Program-made: the position numbers and the translations under genes
Notes under the pieces: generated by a model
What the model saw: only the letters and a program-made list of their open reading frames with translations
What the model was told of the DNA's origin: nothing
The model's database searches: none
Shown here: piece after piece, positions 11,742 through 23,155 of the stretch
How positions within the stretch are numbered: position 1 is the first letter of the stretch
Layout: each line of letters begins with the position of its first letter
Assembly (NCBI GenBank): GCA_036346205.1
Contig: JARFJB010002033.1
Coordinates: forward strand, 808,501-872,500
Length of the DNA stretch: 64,000 bases
Source: Vesta saturnalis
Lineage: Eukaryota; Arthropoda; Insecta; Coleoptera; Lampyridae
Direction of reading: 5' to 3'

Positions 11742-11966
11742 ACTATTCTGAAAGGTGAGTCTCCCACGGAATTTAAGGATCTTCGCTCGATAAGTATTTT
11801 ATGTGTGTTATGCAAAATGATCGAAAAAATTCTTGAAAAGCACATTAAATGTCACGTTATTCAATACAATATTTTACCGGAAACACAATCGGGCTTCCGT
11901 AAACGATATAGCACGAATACCACACTAACACGTATAATAGACGGTACCATCCATGGTGGAGAATAA
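11742..11966 (+). pseudogene. LINE reverse transcriptase fragment (jockey/CR1-like)
   Basis: The plus-strand frame reads SPTEFKDLRSISILCVLCKM, then IEKILEKHI, then ILPETQSGFRKRYSTNTTL. These match the RPISLLP...K..EK and Q.GFR...ST conserved blocks of non-LTR retrotransposon reverse transcriptases. Only about 75 codons survive before a stop at 11964-11966. There is no endonuclease upstream and no YADD box downstream, so this is an internal fragment. Confidence 0.8.
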
Positions 11967-13345
11967 TTTTAAAATGCGCACACTTATTAGCCATATAATA
12001 AGATAAACACACTTTATTGGTACAGATTATCCATAAAGCACCAGGTTACTTTACCCTATCGTTGACACACCCTATACATGCAAACTACTGCAATAATATT
12101 ATTCCTGAAGGATAAAGCAAATGTTATGTACTATGAAACGTAAAAATAAAACCATGCTCCGTCGGACTCAATAAATTTTGTCCATTCTTGACATATCTGC
12201 TTTACCTTTGTAATTTCATATATTACTTAACTTTATCCTTTGACCTTACTTATTTAGTCTATGTACTGTATAATTTATTGAGTTTTATATAAACTGCCCG
12301 AGAAGAAAAGCGAAGACCCCTCCCCTACGAAGAGTTACTCTTTAACTTTTCTGACATTAATTACGCTAACGTCCGTCCTACAAACATTAATCTAGTTTTT
12401 CTCGCCGTATAAATCCTACGCATATTTGCCAAGACGCTTCAAACCTTTTCCACCTAAATGTGAAAGGTCTCAGTTTATGGTCTTCAGATATGATCTAAGT
12501 CTTCTAGTGTGAAGATAAGGATATAACACCATAGGCACCGAATGACGTCCATCTACCAGATGTGACTAAGATTAAAGTTTCTTCCAAAGAGATCGTGTGT
12601 AAGCGCAACATTCCAAACTAGTCTGGACACACTTCCCGCAAATATCTTCTTTTCTCAGATATCCTACTCTCAGTCGGCGTGTAAAAAGAGAATGAAAGAT
12701 ACTGATCAGTGTCTTACAAAACCGACCGGAGACAACTCACAAGAGAAGAGCCCTCACTGCATGTCCATAGCGTATAACCGACCACATCTCTCATGAAGCG
12801 ACTATGGTACTTCTGTACAGATTACAACCATATTCGTTTTTATAACTATTAGAGTTTTGGGTACCTGGAGTAATCGCTGGCATTAGCTGCAATACGACTA
12901 CTGCACTGAGCTCTATTACAGTACGAAAACAGTCATCCACAGTTCCTCTCCCAAGATGTTAGATTATAAAAGAATAGATTTACAGACTGAATAAGATCCG
13001 AAAGACACTATTTACTAGTGGTTTCCACGATGCTCTCATTGCATCAATCATTCAACCGTGTACACGTTATACTAGAAGCTGTTGTTTGTTATCTGTGTTA
13101 CGACGATCATGTCAAAATCCGTATGAAAAAACTAGCAAACCTGTAATTACTGCTAAACTCAGAGGGGATGATTTTCCATAACTAAATATTTAAATACCCA
13201 TTATAATTGACATTCTGAAATGATGTCCGTAAATATAGTTGATCCCAGTACTATGCACGGAATACGCCGTTACTAGATAAATGTTAGTAAATGGGGTACC
13301 TACGGACAATGCTTGTGGTAATATGTACTTAAGTCTAACTAAGCG
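11967..13345. other. Gene-free interval, somewhat less AT-rich
   Basis: No recognisable frame, repeat or RNA signal was found. Positions 12300-12950 have a more balanced base composition than the surroundings, which may reflect an old decayed element or genic sequence. I could not identify it. Confidence 0.35.
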
Positions 13346-13765
13346 AATTTTTTTAATAATTGTGGACCTGAACAGGCTAAATTTGGCCTATAGCGCTAAA
13401 GCACTCAGGACCACTTAGGAGGGTGGATAGAGGGGCATGTAATTGCCAAGGGATGCCTATGAACAGCTACCTTAAATTTGTCATAGTATTCATTCCAGAG
13501 TTTAGAATCCCTGTAGAAGAATGTGGATTGCGCCCGTTTAGTACGACAAGTGGAGATTTGTACTGCATATTGATGATATGATGAGCGAACCGGGTATTCC
13601 TAGCGAAGGTAGCCCGAGATAGTATCAAAGAATGTAATTCAGCAGCGAAATAGCCATTGTAATTCCGATAATACAAAGAAAGAACTGAAACGGTTCTTCT
13701 ATGATCAAGGGACTCTATGTCAGATATCGAGAGCGTATTGGGGAGCACCAAACCCAGAGATGAAA
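13346..13765 (-). mobile_element. 5'-truncated LINE, 3' end, copy 1
   Basis: The minus-strand frame at 13467-13751 contains SLDHRRTVSVLSLYYRNYNG, then EL..LI, then ARNTRFAHH. This is the typical C-terminal end of jockey/CR1-type LINE reverse transcriptases. The plus-strand left edge GTGGACCTGAACAGGC, preceded by T-runs, is shared with 22872 onwards and marks the element's A-rich 3' end. The second copy shows this is a repeated family. Only the last roughly 400 bp is present. Confidence 0.75.
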
Positions 13766-14986
13766 ATTATATTCTAGATGAGGTCAAATTTGGGCCTTAT
13801 ACAGCAGAAAGAGTTGTCGGGAGGTAAAGTACTGCTTATATCTGTACAAAAATTCTATTTTACGAGCAGCGTTTTTGGACCCATGATAGATTTGAAGAAA
13901 GTTTGTGAAATCATACGTCAAATCGACAAAATTGCCAAAAAAAGTTTCTTAATCAAATAAAAATTTTATGTTTACAAATAGATGTTACTGTAATTTGTGT
14001 TAAGTTTTATTCCGTTTTCCAGAGACTCTTGATTGTTACCTAAATCGATTTAATGCAATTAAACCGATCATTTTGATCTGCCATTAACCTCATCTGTGGT
14101 TTCACCATTAAGAATGCGTTTGTAGAAAACTTTTATGAAGTGCACTATTGCTACGGCATTGCTCTTTTGTAGTCTACACCTGTTGATTTTCAAGCTTATC
14201 TCATTTGATAATGTGAATCATCGCAGTTGTATTAAAATAATCATGTTATAGATTAGTCATTATTCTATAGTTGTTAGACATATGTACTTGACCTTTGCCT
14301 AATTGGATATTATGGTAATAATTACTCGTTTGGTACAGGTTCGGGGGTGATTGGGCACGTTTTAAATTGGGTAAGGGGATATAATGTTCCGCGCTTTAGG
14401 GAAGATATGAGCACATGCTCTTTAAGAGCTAATGTAATTGTTTTAGATCACCTTTGCTCGATATAACGTTTAATTGTGGTCTTAATATTAGCGATATACT
14501 GGTGTTAATAGAAAAAGGGTTTTACCTTATTTTATCGTTTTAGTTCTTACTAATGGTTTACTTTTATATAAGTTTATTTATATCCACTTATATCCAGCTG
14601 TTTCTTCATGTAAGAGCTTACGTCATGATTGCATTTTTAGATTTTGTATGGTGATGTGTCAAGTACTGTTGTACTGAGAAACCTTGAAGGTTACAGTTAT
14701 CAAACCAGCTGATATATCTGGTCTAAAATAATTTAAATGGAGATTGCGTATAGGAATTTGTTATGAATATGTAAGAAGTTTCAACCACGACAGAATATGG
14801 TCGCTAGTAACACTACTATTTTATTTGAAAAACGCATATAAACTAAGAATTTTTATTATATTTGGAAAGTAAGTTTTTAAAATATATGAACAATCACAAA
14901 TGATTTAACGTTATATCAAAGAATTTATCAAGGTAGTGTGAAAAGTAAAGTATAATTGTAATTATTTGAATTGTTAATTAAAAGTG

Positions 14987-14987
<1 letters not shown>
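13766..14987. other. Gene-free interval
   Basis: The interval is AT-rich and unrecognised. The open frame at 13778-13960 resembles nothing I know. Confidence 0.4.

Positions 14988-15071
<84 letters not shown>
14988..15071. repeat. (TA)n microsatellite
   Basis: About 42 uninterrupted TA dinucleotides. Confidence 0.95.
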
Positions 15072-15074
<3 letters not shown>

Positions 15075-15476
15075 ATTTAACAAAAAATCTGTCACACCTT
15101 TCTTGATGGAACTTTTAAAGGCGTTTTTTTCGAAAACGGTTCATTTTATCGTCATCCCATAAAGGGAACCTTATTTACGGAATATTTATTTCTCTTTAAA
15201 TGAATGCAAAGAAAATTAAAAAAATAATGAAATAAAAAAGACATGGATCATAATACATAGGTTAAGTGCAGAATAGGCCCTTTGCAATTGAAATATTTGC
15301 ATCAAATTTGGTACAATCAGGTAATATAATATTACAAATTTAGATTCAAAATCGATTCAGTAACAAAATATGTATTAAAAAAATAAAATTTAAAGGAAAT
15401 TTTGAGGCCTTATAGGAACTTATGGCATATACTATCGAGTAGAATAACCCCCGATGTTTTGGCGCATACTTTTCGG

Positions 15477-15481
<5 letters not shown>

Positions 15482-15530
<49 letters not shown>
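15482..15530. repeat. (TA)n microsatellite
   Basis: About 24 TA dinucleotides, 410 bp after the previous TA tract. Short open frames crossing it on both strands are artefacts of the repeat. Confidence 0.95.
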
Positions 15531-15532
<2 letters not shown>

Positions 15533-15723
15533 TTGTCCACAATATCTTTCACAAAAGAAAACTGCAGATTCTAGAGCTGATTTTATGTCAATTTAACGTA
15601 AATTACCTTAATACAAAAATACTTCCTAAGAGAGCTGGAGCTCTTGAAACATGGCGCCCTAACATCGGTTTAATTCAAATATCTTCAAAATGGTTCCCCT
15701 TTAAATGATAGCGTTCCGTAGTG

Positions 15724-16220
15724 CGATATGCCCAATCGTATGGCGTGAATATGACTTTTTGGTTGCACTCATAAGCGGCCCGTTTGGGCGGGGCACATCG
15801 TTATTCATAAGTTTCTTGTTTTTCAAAATTTCGCAATTTTAACAAAATTTAAAAAATTTCGATTTTTTCGCAAACGAATGAGACTCTTGTCTGAAGTCGC
15901 AACGACGCACAGTTTTCGAAATAAATCGATTTGAACTTTTCATGTGTTAATCATACTTTTATAAAATTAACTAACGAATTCATTTACATTTATGAAAGAT
16001 GGCTATGGAAAATAAACAAAATAACAATATCGTGAACGTCAACGACATGAGAGCAGTTTGACGTTCACGCAAAAATCAAAATTTTTAAAATTTTAAGTTA
16101 AAATTGCGAAATTTTGAAAAACAAAAAACTTGTGAATAACAATGTCCAATGCCCCGCCCAAACGAGCCGCTTATGAGTACAACTAAAAAATCAAATTCAC
16201 GCCGTACGATTGGGAATAGT
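15724..16220. mobile_element. Foldback MITE, about 500 bp
   Basis: The left half (from CCCAATCGTATGGCGTGAAT near 15731) is the imperfect reverse complement of the right half (to CACGCCGTACGATTGGGAAT near 16216). Paired inner blocks include ACTCATAAGCGGCCCGTTTG with its complement near 16160, and TTTTTCAAAATTTCGCAATT with its complement near 16105. The arms are each at least about 130 bp. No coding sequence is present. It sits about 170 bp upstream of the mariner start codon. Confidence 0.75.
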
Positions 16221-16392
16221 CCACTAAATAAATGTACAGTCTCGGCGTAGATGGCGTTGTTAAGTAAAAAATAAAAGCATATTTCTAAAATGTCATCTTT
16301 GACTTGACAGTATTGGAAATATTAATTTCGTCATTGTCATACTTTGTTCTTAGCAGCCGCCTATTACCAGTCTGTTTTGGGTATTTTTAACA

Positions 16393-17386
16393 ATGGAAAA
16401 TATCGAGCATCGTGCCGCTATGAAATTTCTGTTTAAAAAAGGTTTAAAAAACGCAGAGATTTTTGAAGAAATGCACAACGTATTTGGTGAAAGCGCACCA
16501 TCATATGCCACGGAAAAGAACTGGGTGGCTGCATTTAAACGTGGTCGTATGAGCATAAAAGACGAACACCGCTCTGGACGCCCCAAAAGTGTCACTACTC
16601 CGGAAATGGTGAGCAAAATCCATACCATGATCTTAGACGATCGGCGATTGAAGTTAAGTGTGATAGCTAACATCATGAACATCTCAAAAGAACGGGTACA
16701 TAATATCATAAACTCAAGAATTGGATATGAAAAAGCTTTCTGCGAGATGGGTGCCGCGTTTGCTCACCCTAGACCAAAAACCTGGCCGAATGCAAATATC
16801 GCAAGAATACCTGGATCGTTTTCGAGTAATCCGACTGATTTTATGAGGCGATTGATAACCACTGACGAAACTTGGGTTCATCATTATACCCCTGAGACAA
16901 AACGGCAATCAAAACAGTGGATTGAACATGGTTGTCTACCTCCGAAGAAAGCCTTGTGTCAAATCAGCCGGCAAGGTGATGGCTTCTGTATTCTGGGATG
17001 CCAAAGGGATTTTAATGGTAGACTATTTACCTAAAGGGCAAACCATAACTAGGGTTTATTATGCTAACCTGTTGGACAAATTAAACCAAATTATTCGACA
17101 GAAAAGGCCAGGTTTAGCTCACAAGAAAATCATTTTGCACCAGGATAATGATTTGCTTCTGCATCCCCCTTATTCGCCTGATCTAGCTCCGTCAGACTTC
17201 CACTTACTCTCCAAACTCAAAATCTTCCTAGACGGGCAACGATTATCGACTAACGAAGAGGTCAAGTTCGCGGTTGATGAATATTTTGCAAGCCTTCAAG
17301 AAAGCACCTTTCGCGATGGGATCAAGGCTTTATATCATCGTTGGACAAAATGTATAGATCGTTTAGGTAATTATGTTGAAAAATAA
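16393..17386 (+). pseudogene. Mariner transposase, frameshifted and internally deleted
   Basis: Domains in order: an N-terminal helix-turn-helix region (RAAMKFLFKKGLKNAEIFEE, then EHRSGRPKSV), the catalytic TTDETWVHHY near residue 156, KVMASVFWDAKG, ILHQDN, and HPPYSPDLAPSDFHLL. Mariner family members are about 345 residues. Three frame changes are visible. Between about 16722 and 16833 the canonical KKLSARWVPRLLTLDQK is in another frame, flanked by two compensating shifts. A third shift occurs near 16930. The spacing between the second and third catalytic aspartates is 16 residues instead of the usual 34, so about 54 bp are missing. It cannot be active. Confidence 0.9.
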
Positions 17387-17404
17387 AACGATTTTGGAAA
17401 CATA

Positions 17405-17890
17405 AAATTAGTCTTTCATTCTTTTTTTTCGAATAACAGTGGAATTTGGTACAGATGAAGTTATTCGATTTGGCAGTGGTCTGATTGACCAAGTGGGGAA
17501 AGGACTCTAGTATTATAGACAACTGGGTTAGATGCAAGGAATAGTTCCAGGAGTAAGGTTGTCCGGAATTCTGGTGGGTTCGGAAATCATTTGTGTGATA
17601 TCACAGGATACAGAAAATGCTTCTGCACTATGACCTACGGGATTAGTGGTAGATGAAAATTGAAGGCAATTTGAGTTGTGGGCATTAAAATCTCCCAGAA
17701 TTGAGATATCGCAAGATGGAAACTGTGATAAAAGGTAGTGTATTTTCAGACTAAGGTCTTGGAAGTTATTATTAGGAGACCTACATAAACAACAGTAGAA
17801 TTTCACAAATTGAGGCCCAGACTGTTTGAACCAAATCGCGTCGAATTGTTGTTTTCCAAAGTGAACATCCTCTTACAGCCTACGTTGTCC
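17405..17890 (-). pseudogene. LINE endonuclease domain fragment
   Basis: The minus strand encodes CCLCRSPNNN, SCDISILGDFNAHNSN and SVSCDITQMISEPTRIPD. A frame change near 17550 leads into LDLFLASNPVVYN and LSPLGQSDHC. These are the GDFN and SDH signatures of the apurinic-like endonuclease of jockey/CR1-type LINEs. The fragment starts right after the mariner stop codon, so the mariner may have inserted into or next to this LINE. No reverse transcriptase follows on the other side. Confidence 0.8.
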
Positions 17891-18310
17891 TTGGTATACG
17901 CAACCGAACGCTGGTACTTTCGATGACTGTGCTCGCTTGAGTCCTACAATCCTGCAGCTTAAAGTATATCATCGTGAGTTGGCGTTAATCTCGTGGTAAG
18001 CTTTAGTTATGTGACCTTAAAACAGGGTAGATCAAATACCTTTAGTTTGTTTTAAATACTGTTTAGGTTTACGATCTCTGCAGTTGACGCTGGCCTAAAT
18101 TTTTTAAATTTAATTTTGAGAATAATTTTGTAAGTCGAACTCATGGTACAAACAACTTTGCTGTGGATTAATTCCTGTTTAGTTATATGTCGCTAAAACA
18201 AGATCAACAAGAAAGAAGAAAATTTGCTAGTGAATGTAGCATAAAGAGGTTGAGATGCCAAAACAAGAAAAAAAGGTCAAATTGCTCATTGATTAAAAAA
18301 CTGGGTTTTC
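17891..18310. other. Gene-free interval
   Basis: An open frame of 50 codons at 18187-18339 (starting MSLKQDQQERRKFASE, Lys/Arg-rich) is present. It is unrecognised, overlaps the following repeat and is probably fortuitous. Confidence 0.3.
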
Positions 18311-18314
18311 TTGA

Positions 18315-18665
18315 TGATTCTTTCCCAGTTGCTAATTAACGGGTTGTATAGCAAAGCTCGTTAATTCTAATTTGAGTAATTTTATTGTTCACCTGTCCCA
18401 CCATGATGCAATACTTTATCTCATCTATTCCCATCTCATACAATTATCACAGCGTAGTCTACCACTAGACATGCAATTCCTTTTCATTAAATTGGACTTT
18501 TGCGAGTAAATCAATATTAGGCTTGCAAGTAAATTCTAAGCTTTTAATTACTGTGAAGAAAGCCAATGTTATGCAAACAAATAATTTGAACGAGATTAGC
18601 ATAATTGTTAGTATAGAAAAGATAAGTCCATTAGGTAATTTTTCTTGCGAATAAGATCAATCAAA
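18315..18665 (+). repeat. Diverged partial copy of the 1.64-kb LTR-like repeat
   Basis: Order and wording match the last roughly 350 bp of the repeats at 7462-9105 and 44171-45802. Examples are TTCTTTCCCA, GATTAACGGG-like AATTAACGGG, CATGATGCAATAC, CACTAGAC and GTAAATTCTAAGCTTTTAAT. It is much more diverged than those two copies are from each other, so it is older or belongs to a related subfamily. Confidence 0.5.
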
Positions 18666-18689
18666 ATCCTTAAACATTTTATAGATCTT

Positions 18690-19060
18690 GAGACACTACA
18701 CAATGGTACACAAAGTTACTATTATGATGAAAAACGCCTTATTTCGATGAGTGTGGCCCACCGGTAGAACACAAAAATCACTATTTTGATACAGAGGGCC
18801 CAGAAGCATCTTACTTCGATAAGTATTACACATTAGTGGTACAGAAAAGGTCTTATATCACTGAAAACAAATCGTAGACTATCATTGAGCCACACTTGGG
18901 TTTTTATCGCATAAACGTAACCCATCGGTTGAGTTTTCAGAGAAGTAAATCCTTTTTGTGTAACAACGGTAGATCACAGTCATAGAAATAAGGCTTTTTT
19001 GTACCCTCTGTCGCAATAAAAAGCTTTCGTGTATTTGTAGCAAGGAAATGAAAACATTTG
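18690..19060. repeat. Degenerate minisatellite and hairpin
   Basis: A unit of about 45 bp of the form GGTACACAAAA..C.TATTTCGATRAGTGT recurs near 18710, 18765, 18800 and 18840. An inverted version (AAATAAGGCTTTTTTGTACC) lies near 18986-19005. A similar pair of units occurs at 415-475 in this window, so the sequence is a dispersed family. Confidence 0.45.
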
Positions 19061-19262
19061 TACCGGGTGTGTTACTAAGGTCGGTCCATTATCAAAAATA
19101 GTACAGTACAATATCCTATTTCGAATAAAGCGATATAATAAATAGGTTAAAAAATATGCACTTTTACTTAAATTGATTTTTTATTTCCAATAGTTGAAAT
19201 AGAGCCAAAACTGAATTCATAATCCAATACATATTCAAATCCATGTGAAGTTAGCGATAAAT

Positions 19263-19675
19263 TCCCCGCTATATGACAATGTCGGCAATGTCCACAGTCT
19301 TGACAGTGTTGAAAATGTTGATAATATTGATAACGTTGACAATGTGCACAATCTTGCCAATGTTGAAAATGTTGATAATGCTGACAATGTTGACAATGTT
19401 GATTATATTGATAATGTTGATAATGTTGACAATGTCGGCAATGTCCACAATCTTGACAGTGTTGAAGATGTTGATAATATTGATAACGTTGACAATGTTC
19501 ACAATCTTGACAATGTTGAAAATGTTGACAATGTTGCCAATATTTATAATATAGGCAATGTAGAAAATGTTGAAAACGTTGATAATGTTGATAGTATTGA
19601 TAATATTTATAATGGTGACAATGTTGGCAATGTTCACAATGTTGACAATGTTGATAACGTTGATAATGTGACTAT
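19263..19675. repeat. Minisatellite of TTGA(C/T)AATG-type 9-mers
   Basis: An array of 9-bp units close to GACAATGTT or GATAATGTT, over about 410 bp. Because 9 is a multiple of 3, frames on both strands stay open; the plus strand reads Asp-Asn-Val repeats. The opposite-strand and alternative-frame openings show that openness comes from the repeat and does not indicate a gene. Larger periods exist: the block around CAATGTCCACAATCTTGACA recurs about 180 bp apart. Confidence 0.85.
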
Positions 19676-20091
19676 TTTTCCACCTTCGTGAGTTTATAAA
19701 TAAAGTCGAGATTTGTCCGAAAGCACGACTCTTCCATTCTTCATTTCAGCCTTATCTTTAGTCATGAAGCTTAGGTTGTAGAGTTATACGTGGACATAAT
19801 TATTTATACGTCAAGCTTGAAACGATAGAATTAGACAGTATGCATACGGAAATTGTTGGATAACCAAACTTATCCAATTTTTCTTAGCATGCGGCTGGAA
19901 ACCCCAGGCTGTCTATAAAGCTATTTTACCGACAATGCGTGAGTAACATCACAAATACATAATCCGGCTTCATGTAAACGTTCATTCTACATCGTTTTTA
20001 GTTGGAGAATTGTTGTGCTGGTTGTTGCAACTTATTTTTAAAATTTACTGAAAATACCGATTTTGAAAACCATTTTATTGAAATACCTTAA

Positions 20092-22481
20092 CCCGTTAGG
20101 TCCCAAATTATTATTTTTGTTTCGACATAATTTTCAAAACACCTATAAATAAAGTATTTAGAAACATTGTAAAAGTGTCAAAAACCATAAAAAAAATTTT
20201 CGTGTTAAATAAGGCCCGTCCTCGTTTGAGGACAATGGGACTACACGTGTGAAATAAAATCAACCATTGTTTAAGAAATCAGCACTTTAGATGTTTTATT
20301 TTGATAGCAATGTGACAAAATATAAAAAAATTACTATTTTTTATGAAATTTTGGAAAACATGGAATACATTAGTTTTATCGCACTTTCTCCCAATATGTT
20401 CATGGTTTTCCAGAACAGTTCCTTGTATTGGTAGCGCCTCTGGTTCTCCCGTTTCTTCAAAATATGGCCAACCTTATCAAACTACTCTTATCTAGGGTAC
20501 CTCCAGAAATTGTAGACAAACTTGTTGGTCTTCCTCGAACAATTCTTTTCCTGTCCTAAGTTCAAATAGTTTAGTGCAACTGCTCTTCCAAAATCTTTTA
20601 TAGAAATTTATCCCTGCTATCAATCATTATGGATAAGAGATATCCGTTTACTATAGCCATATCTATCATCCTAGTAAACAAGCACTAGTACCATTTTTTA
20701 CCGCAAATCGCTATGTTATGTTTCTCCAAAGCCAGTCATGGTGGTCAACACCTCCCATATATTTATTGTAGTTAGAAATTGCAGCGGGCTGGGAAACCGT
20801 TTTTCTTGCTTACTTTAACGCTGAACGTTTGCTATTGGTTTCCACTTTGTCAAAATTTGTCCCCACAGCAACACATTTATTGTCCTTCCATTTATCAATT
20901 AATATTGGCTTATTTTTGTCGAATCTAAAATCATACGATCCCCTCTGTTCTTTCTGCAAATCTTTGTCAAACTTGAGACTACATTTTCCTGTTCTATTGC
21001 CTCTAATAGTGCCAGATACTCTGATGAATTTATTTTTTAAATCAACTAACAATTTGTAGCTTGTAAAAAAGTTATCAAAGTAAATGTAATGACTTGTAGG
21101 ATCTTTGACAATAGATAACATTGTTTACAACTCTATATCCAAGAGGCCCAGTTACAGGATTTTCTGAGTTCTCTTTGCCACAGCAGAGTGAAATATTGTA
21201 ACAGTAGCTATCGTCTCCACAAAGTGCCCACAATTTATACCCGAAACGTATGGGCTAGGCTCTGATGAACTGTTTTAGTGAACTGTGTCCAAAATATCGG
21301 ACTATCATTTCATCTATGGATAAGTTCTCGTGAAAGACATCCCATTTTTGAAAATTGGTGTTTATCAAATCTATCAAGGGTTTTATTTTGAATGATTTGT
21401 CGTTCTTATATTCATTTGATCTGTCATTATCTTGAAAATGAAGAAGCGACATTAGTTGTAAATAAGCATTACGACTCATGGCATTGGCAATAACCTTAAA
21501 TCTTCCGCGTCAGACCAGTAATCCTTTTGGCTTGGCAATGTGTGATATTCAGAGAAGACAAAAAAGCTGATTAAAATTTGTACATCATCCGGAGTAGTAG
21601 TGAAGCCGTGCTTGTTTTTTTATTTCTGGCATAACGCATCGTCTCTTTTACTCAGTTCAAACGCACATGAATCAAAAAACTGTTCATAAAGATCTACTGG
21701 TGTGAAGTCATCAATTGATCACGATTATGGGAAGCTGTATTTCCCTGGGTCAAGTTATCATATTCTGGGTTCACTTTCTTCCAATTGTCGGTGAGAGTGT
21801 TTTCTTTCCAGGAACGCTTTGGATTTGTGACTCTAATTTTTGAAGAAGTTGCAGCTTCTACATCAAGTGTAGCGGGGTTTTCGTTACTTATTTCATCAGG
21901 AACAAACACTTAAGCTTGTCCCGAAATATCATCAACAATTGTCCTCGTCATCAATATTTTCTTTAACCGTAAGGTTCATCAACATCTGGAGATAATTCCA
22001 AAATAATCACCCTAAATTTCTTCAGAATTAAGATATTCATAAGCTTCATCCAAGTTTTTAAAAACTTTCCGGCTCATGATGAGTCTAAAAATTACAAATT
22101 GCGATAAAATTGTGGAGTGTAGATAATACCATACAACAATATTACAAGGGCCAGTGTCCTCATTTGAGGACAGATCAAATTCTAACACAATTATGACAAA
22201 TTTATAAACAATAAAACAAAAGCAAGTGCATGTGTCAAAAACTACATCTTTCACAAAGCTAATGTAAATTGTACAAAATACTTACATGCCAGTTACCGTA
22301 AATTTCAATAAAAAACAATTTCTCTAGTAGGAAAACGTATAAAAGCACAAATTTAAAAAAATTGTGTGTTAACTCTGCGAACACTACCAACAAACTATTG
22401 CATTATACCGCTACCTGGAAACCTCTTTTAGACTGGAATCGTAAAATTCTCTTCATATAATATTTCCGCGAACCTAATGGG
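20092..22481 (-). mobile_element. piggyBac-family transposon, decayed
   Basis: The ends are CCCGTTAGG (20092-20100) and its complement CCTAATGGG (22473-22481). They are flanked by TTAA at 20088-20091 and a degraded TTAT at 22482-22485, matching piggyBac insertion at TTAA. A broken piggyBac transposase lies on the minus strand. A subterminal palindrome GTCCTCRTTTGAGGAC occurs near both ends (about 20219 and 22156). Total length is 2.39 kb. Confidence 0.85.
20500..22076 (-). pseudogene. piggyBac transposase (DDE_Tnp_1_7) pseudogene
   Basis: The minus strand starts at about 22076 with MSRKVFKNLDEAYEYLNSEE, then an acidic and low-complexity N-terminal part. Next come MSRNAYLQLMSLLHFQDN, LSIDEMIVRYFG and SLKQFI, RFGYKLW, YIYFDNFFTSYKLL, RGSYDFRFDKNKP and YNKYMGGVD. 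These are in the order expected for a piggyBac transposase, including the D-N-F-F-T-S catalytic block. Stops and frameshifts separate the pieces at several places, for example between 21255 and 21121. Intact family members are usually about 500-600 residues. Confidence 0.85.
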
Positions 22482-22871
22482 TTATAATAAATTTAATTTT
22501 CTAAACGACGATAATGAAAAGAATTAATTAAAAAATTACGAGAAATGCATGATAAGTAGTAAGAAGCAAACAGCGTAGAATAATAAAATGAATGCAAAAT
22601 CTTTAAAGATAATGACCGAATGTCGTTTGTTTTTGGGACCAGTCAATAGAAATGCAAGTCAGATGCATTATTGTTAATAATTAATATTTCACTTCAATAA
22701 ATTAGCCTAAAATTTGTACGTAAAGGACAAGCGTTTATTTTTAAATTTTAAAGTAACGGTATAAAATACCTTTTTACTGTAATATATCTTAATACTTATG
22801 TGTTCAACCCAAAAATTTAAATAGTACACTAAATATGTATTATCTTGCTTATTTTATTACATTTTGGGTTT

Positions 22872-23155
22872 TTTTTTTATGATTGTGGACCTGAACAGGC
22901 TAAATTTGGCGTATCGTGCTAAAGCACTCAGGAATACTTAGGAGGATGGATAGATGGATAATGAATTGTCAATAGGTGCCTATGAACAGCTACCTTAAAT
23001 TTTCTCATACCATAAGTGAGAGGAAAACAGGAACTAGGGAGATCATTCCAGAGTTTAGAAGCCGTGCAGAAAAATGTGGATTGCGCCCGTTTGGTACGAC
23101 AAGTGGAGATTTGTACTGCATACTGATGATGTGAATGAGCGAACTGAGTGTAATT
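22872..23155 (-). mobile_element. 5'-truncated LINE, 3' end, copy 2
   Basis: Closely similar to 13355-13600: GTGGACCTGAACAGGC, AGGTGCCTATGAACAGCTAC, TTCCAGAGTTTAGAA and GATTGCGCCCGTTTGGTACG all recur in the same order. Copy 2 carries about 45 bp (near 23010-23045) missing from copy 1. The T-run at 22869-22878 corresponds to the A-rich tail of a minus-strand insertion. Confidence 0.75.

Noticed and set aside
18187..18339. 50-codon basic open frame starting MSLKQDQQERRK
   Set aside because: It is short and unrecognised, and it overlaps a diverged transposable-element copy.
19245..19691. 148-codon plus-strand frame as a repeat-protein gene
   Set aside because: The frame is kept open by a 9-bp tandem repeat, and the opposite strand and another frame are open too.
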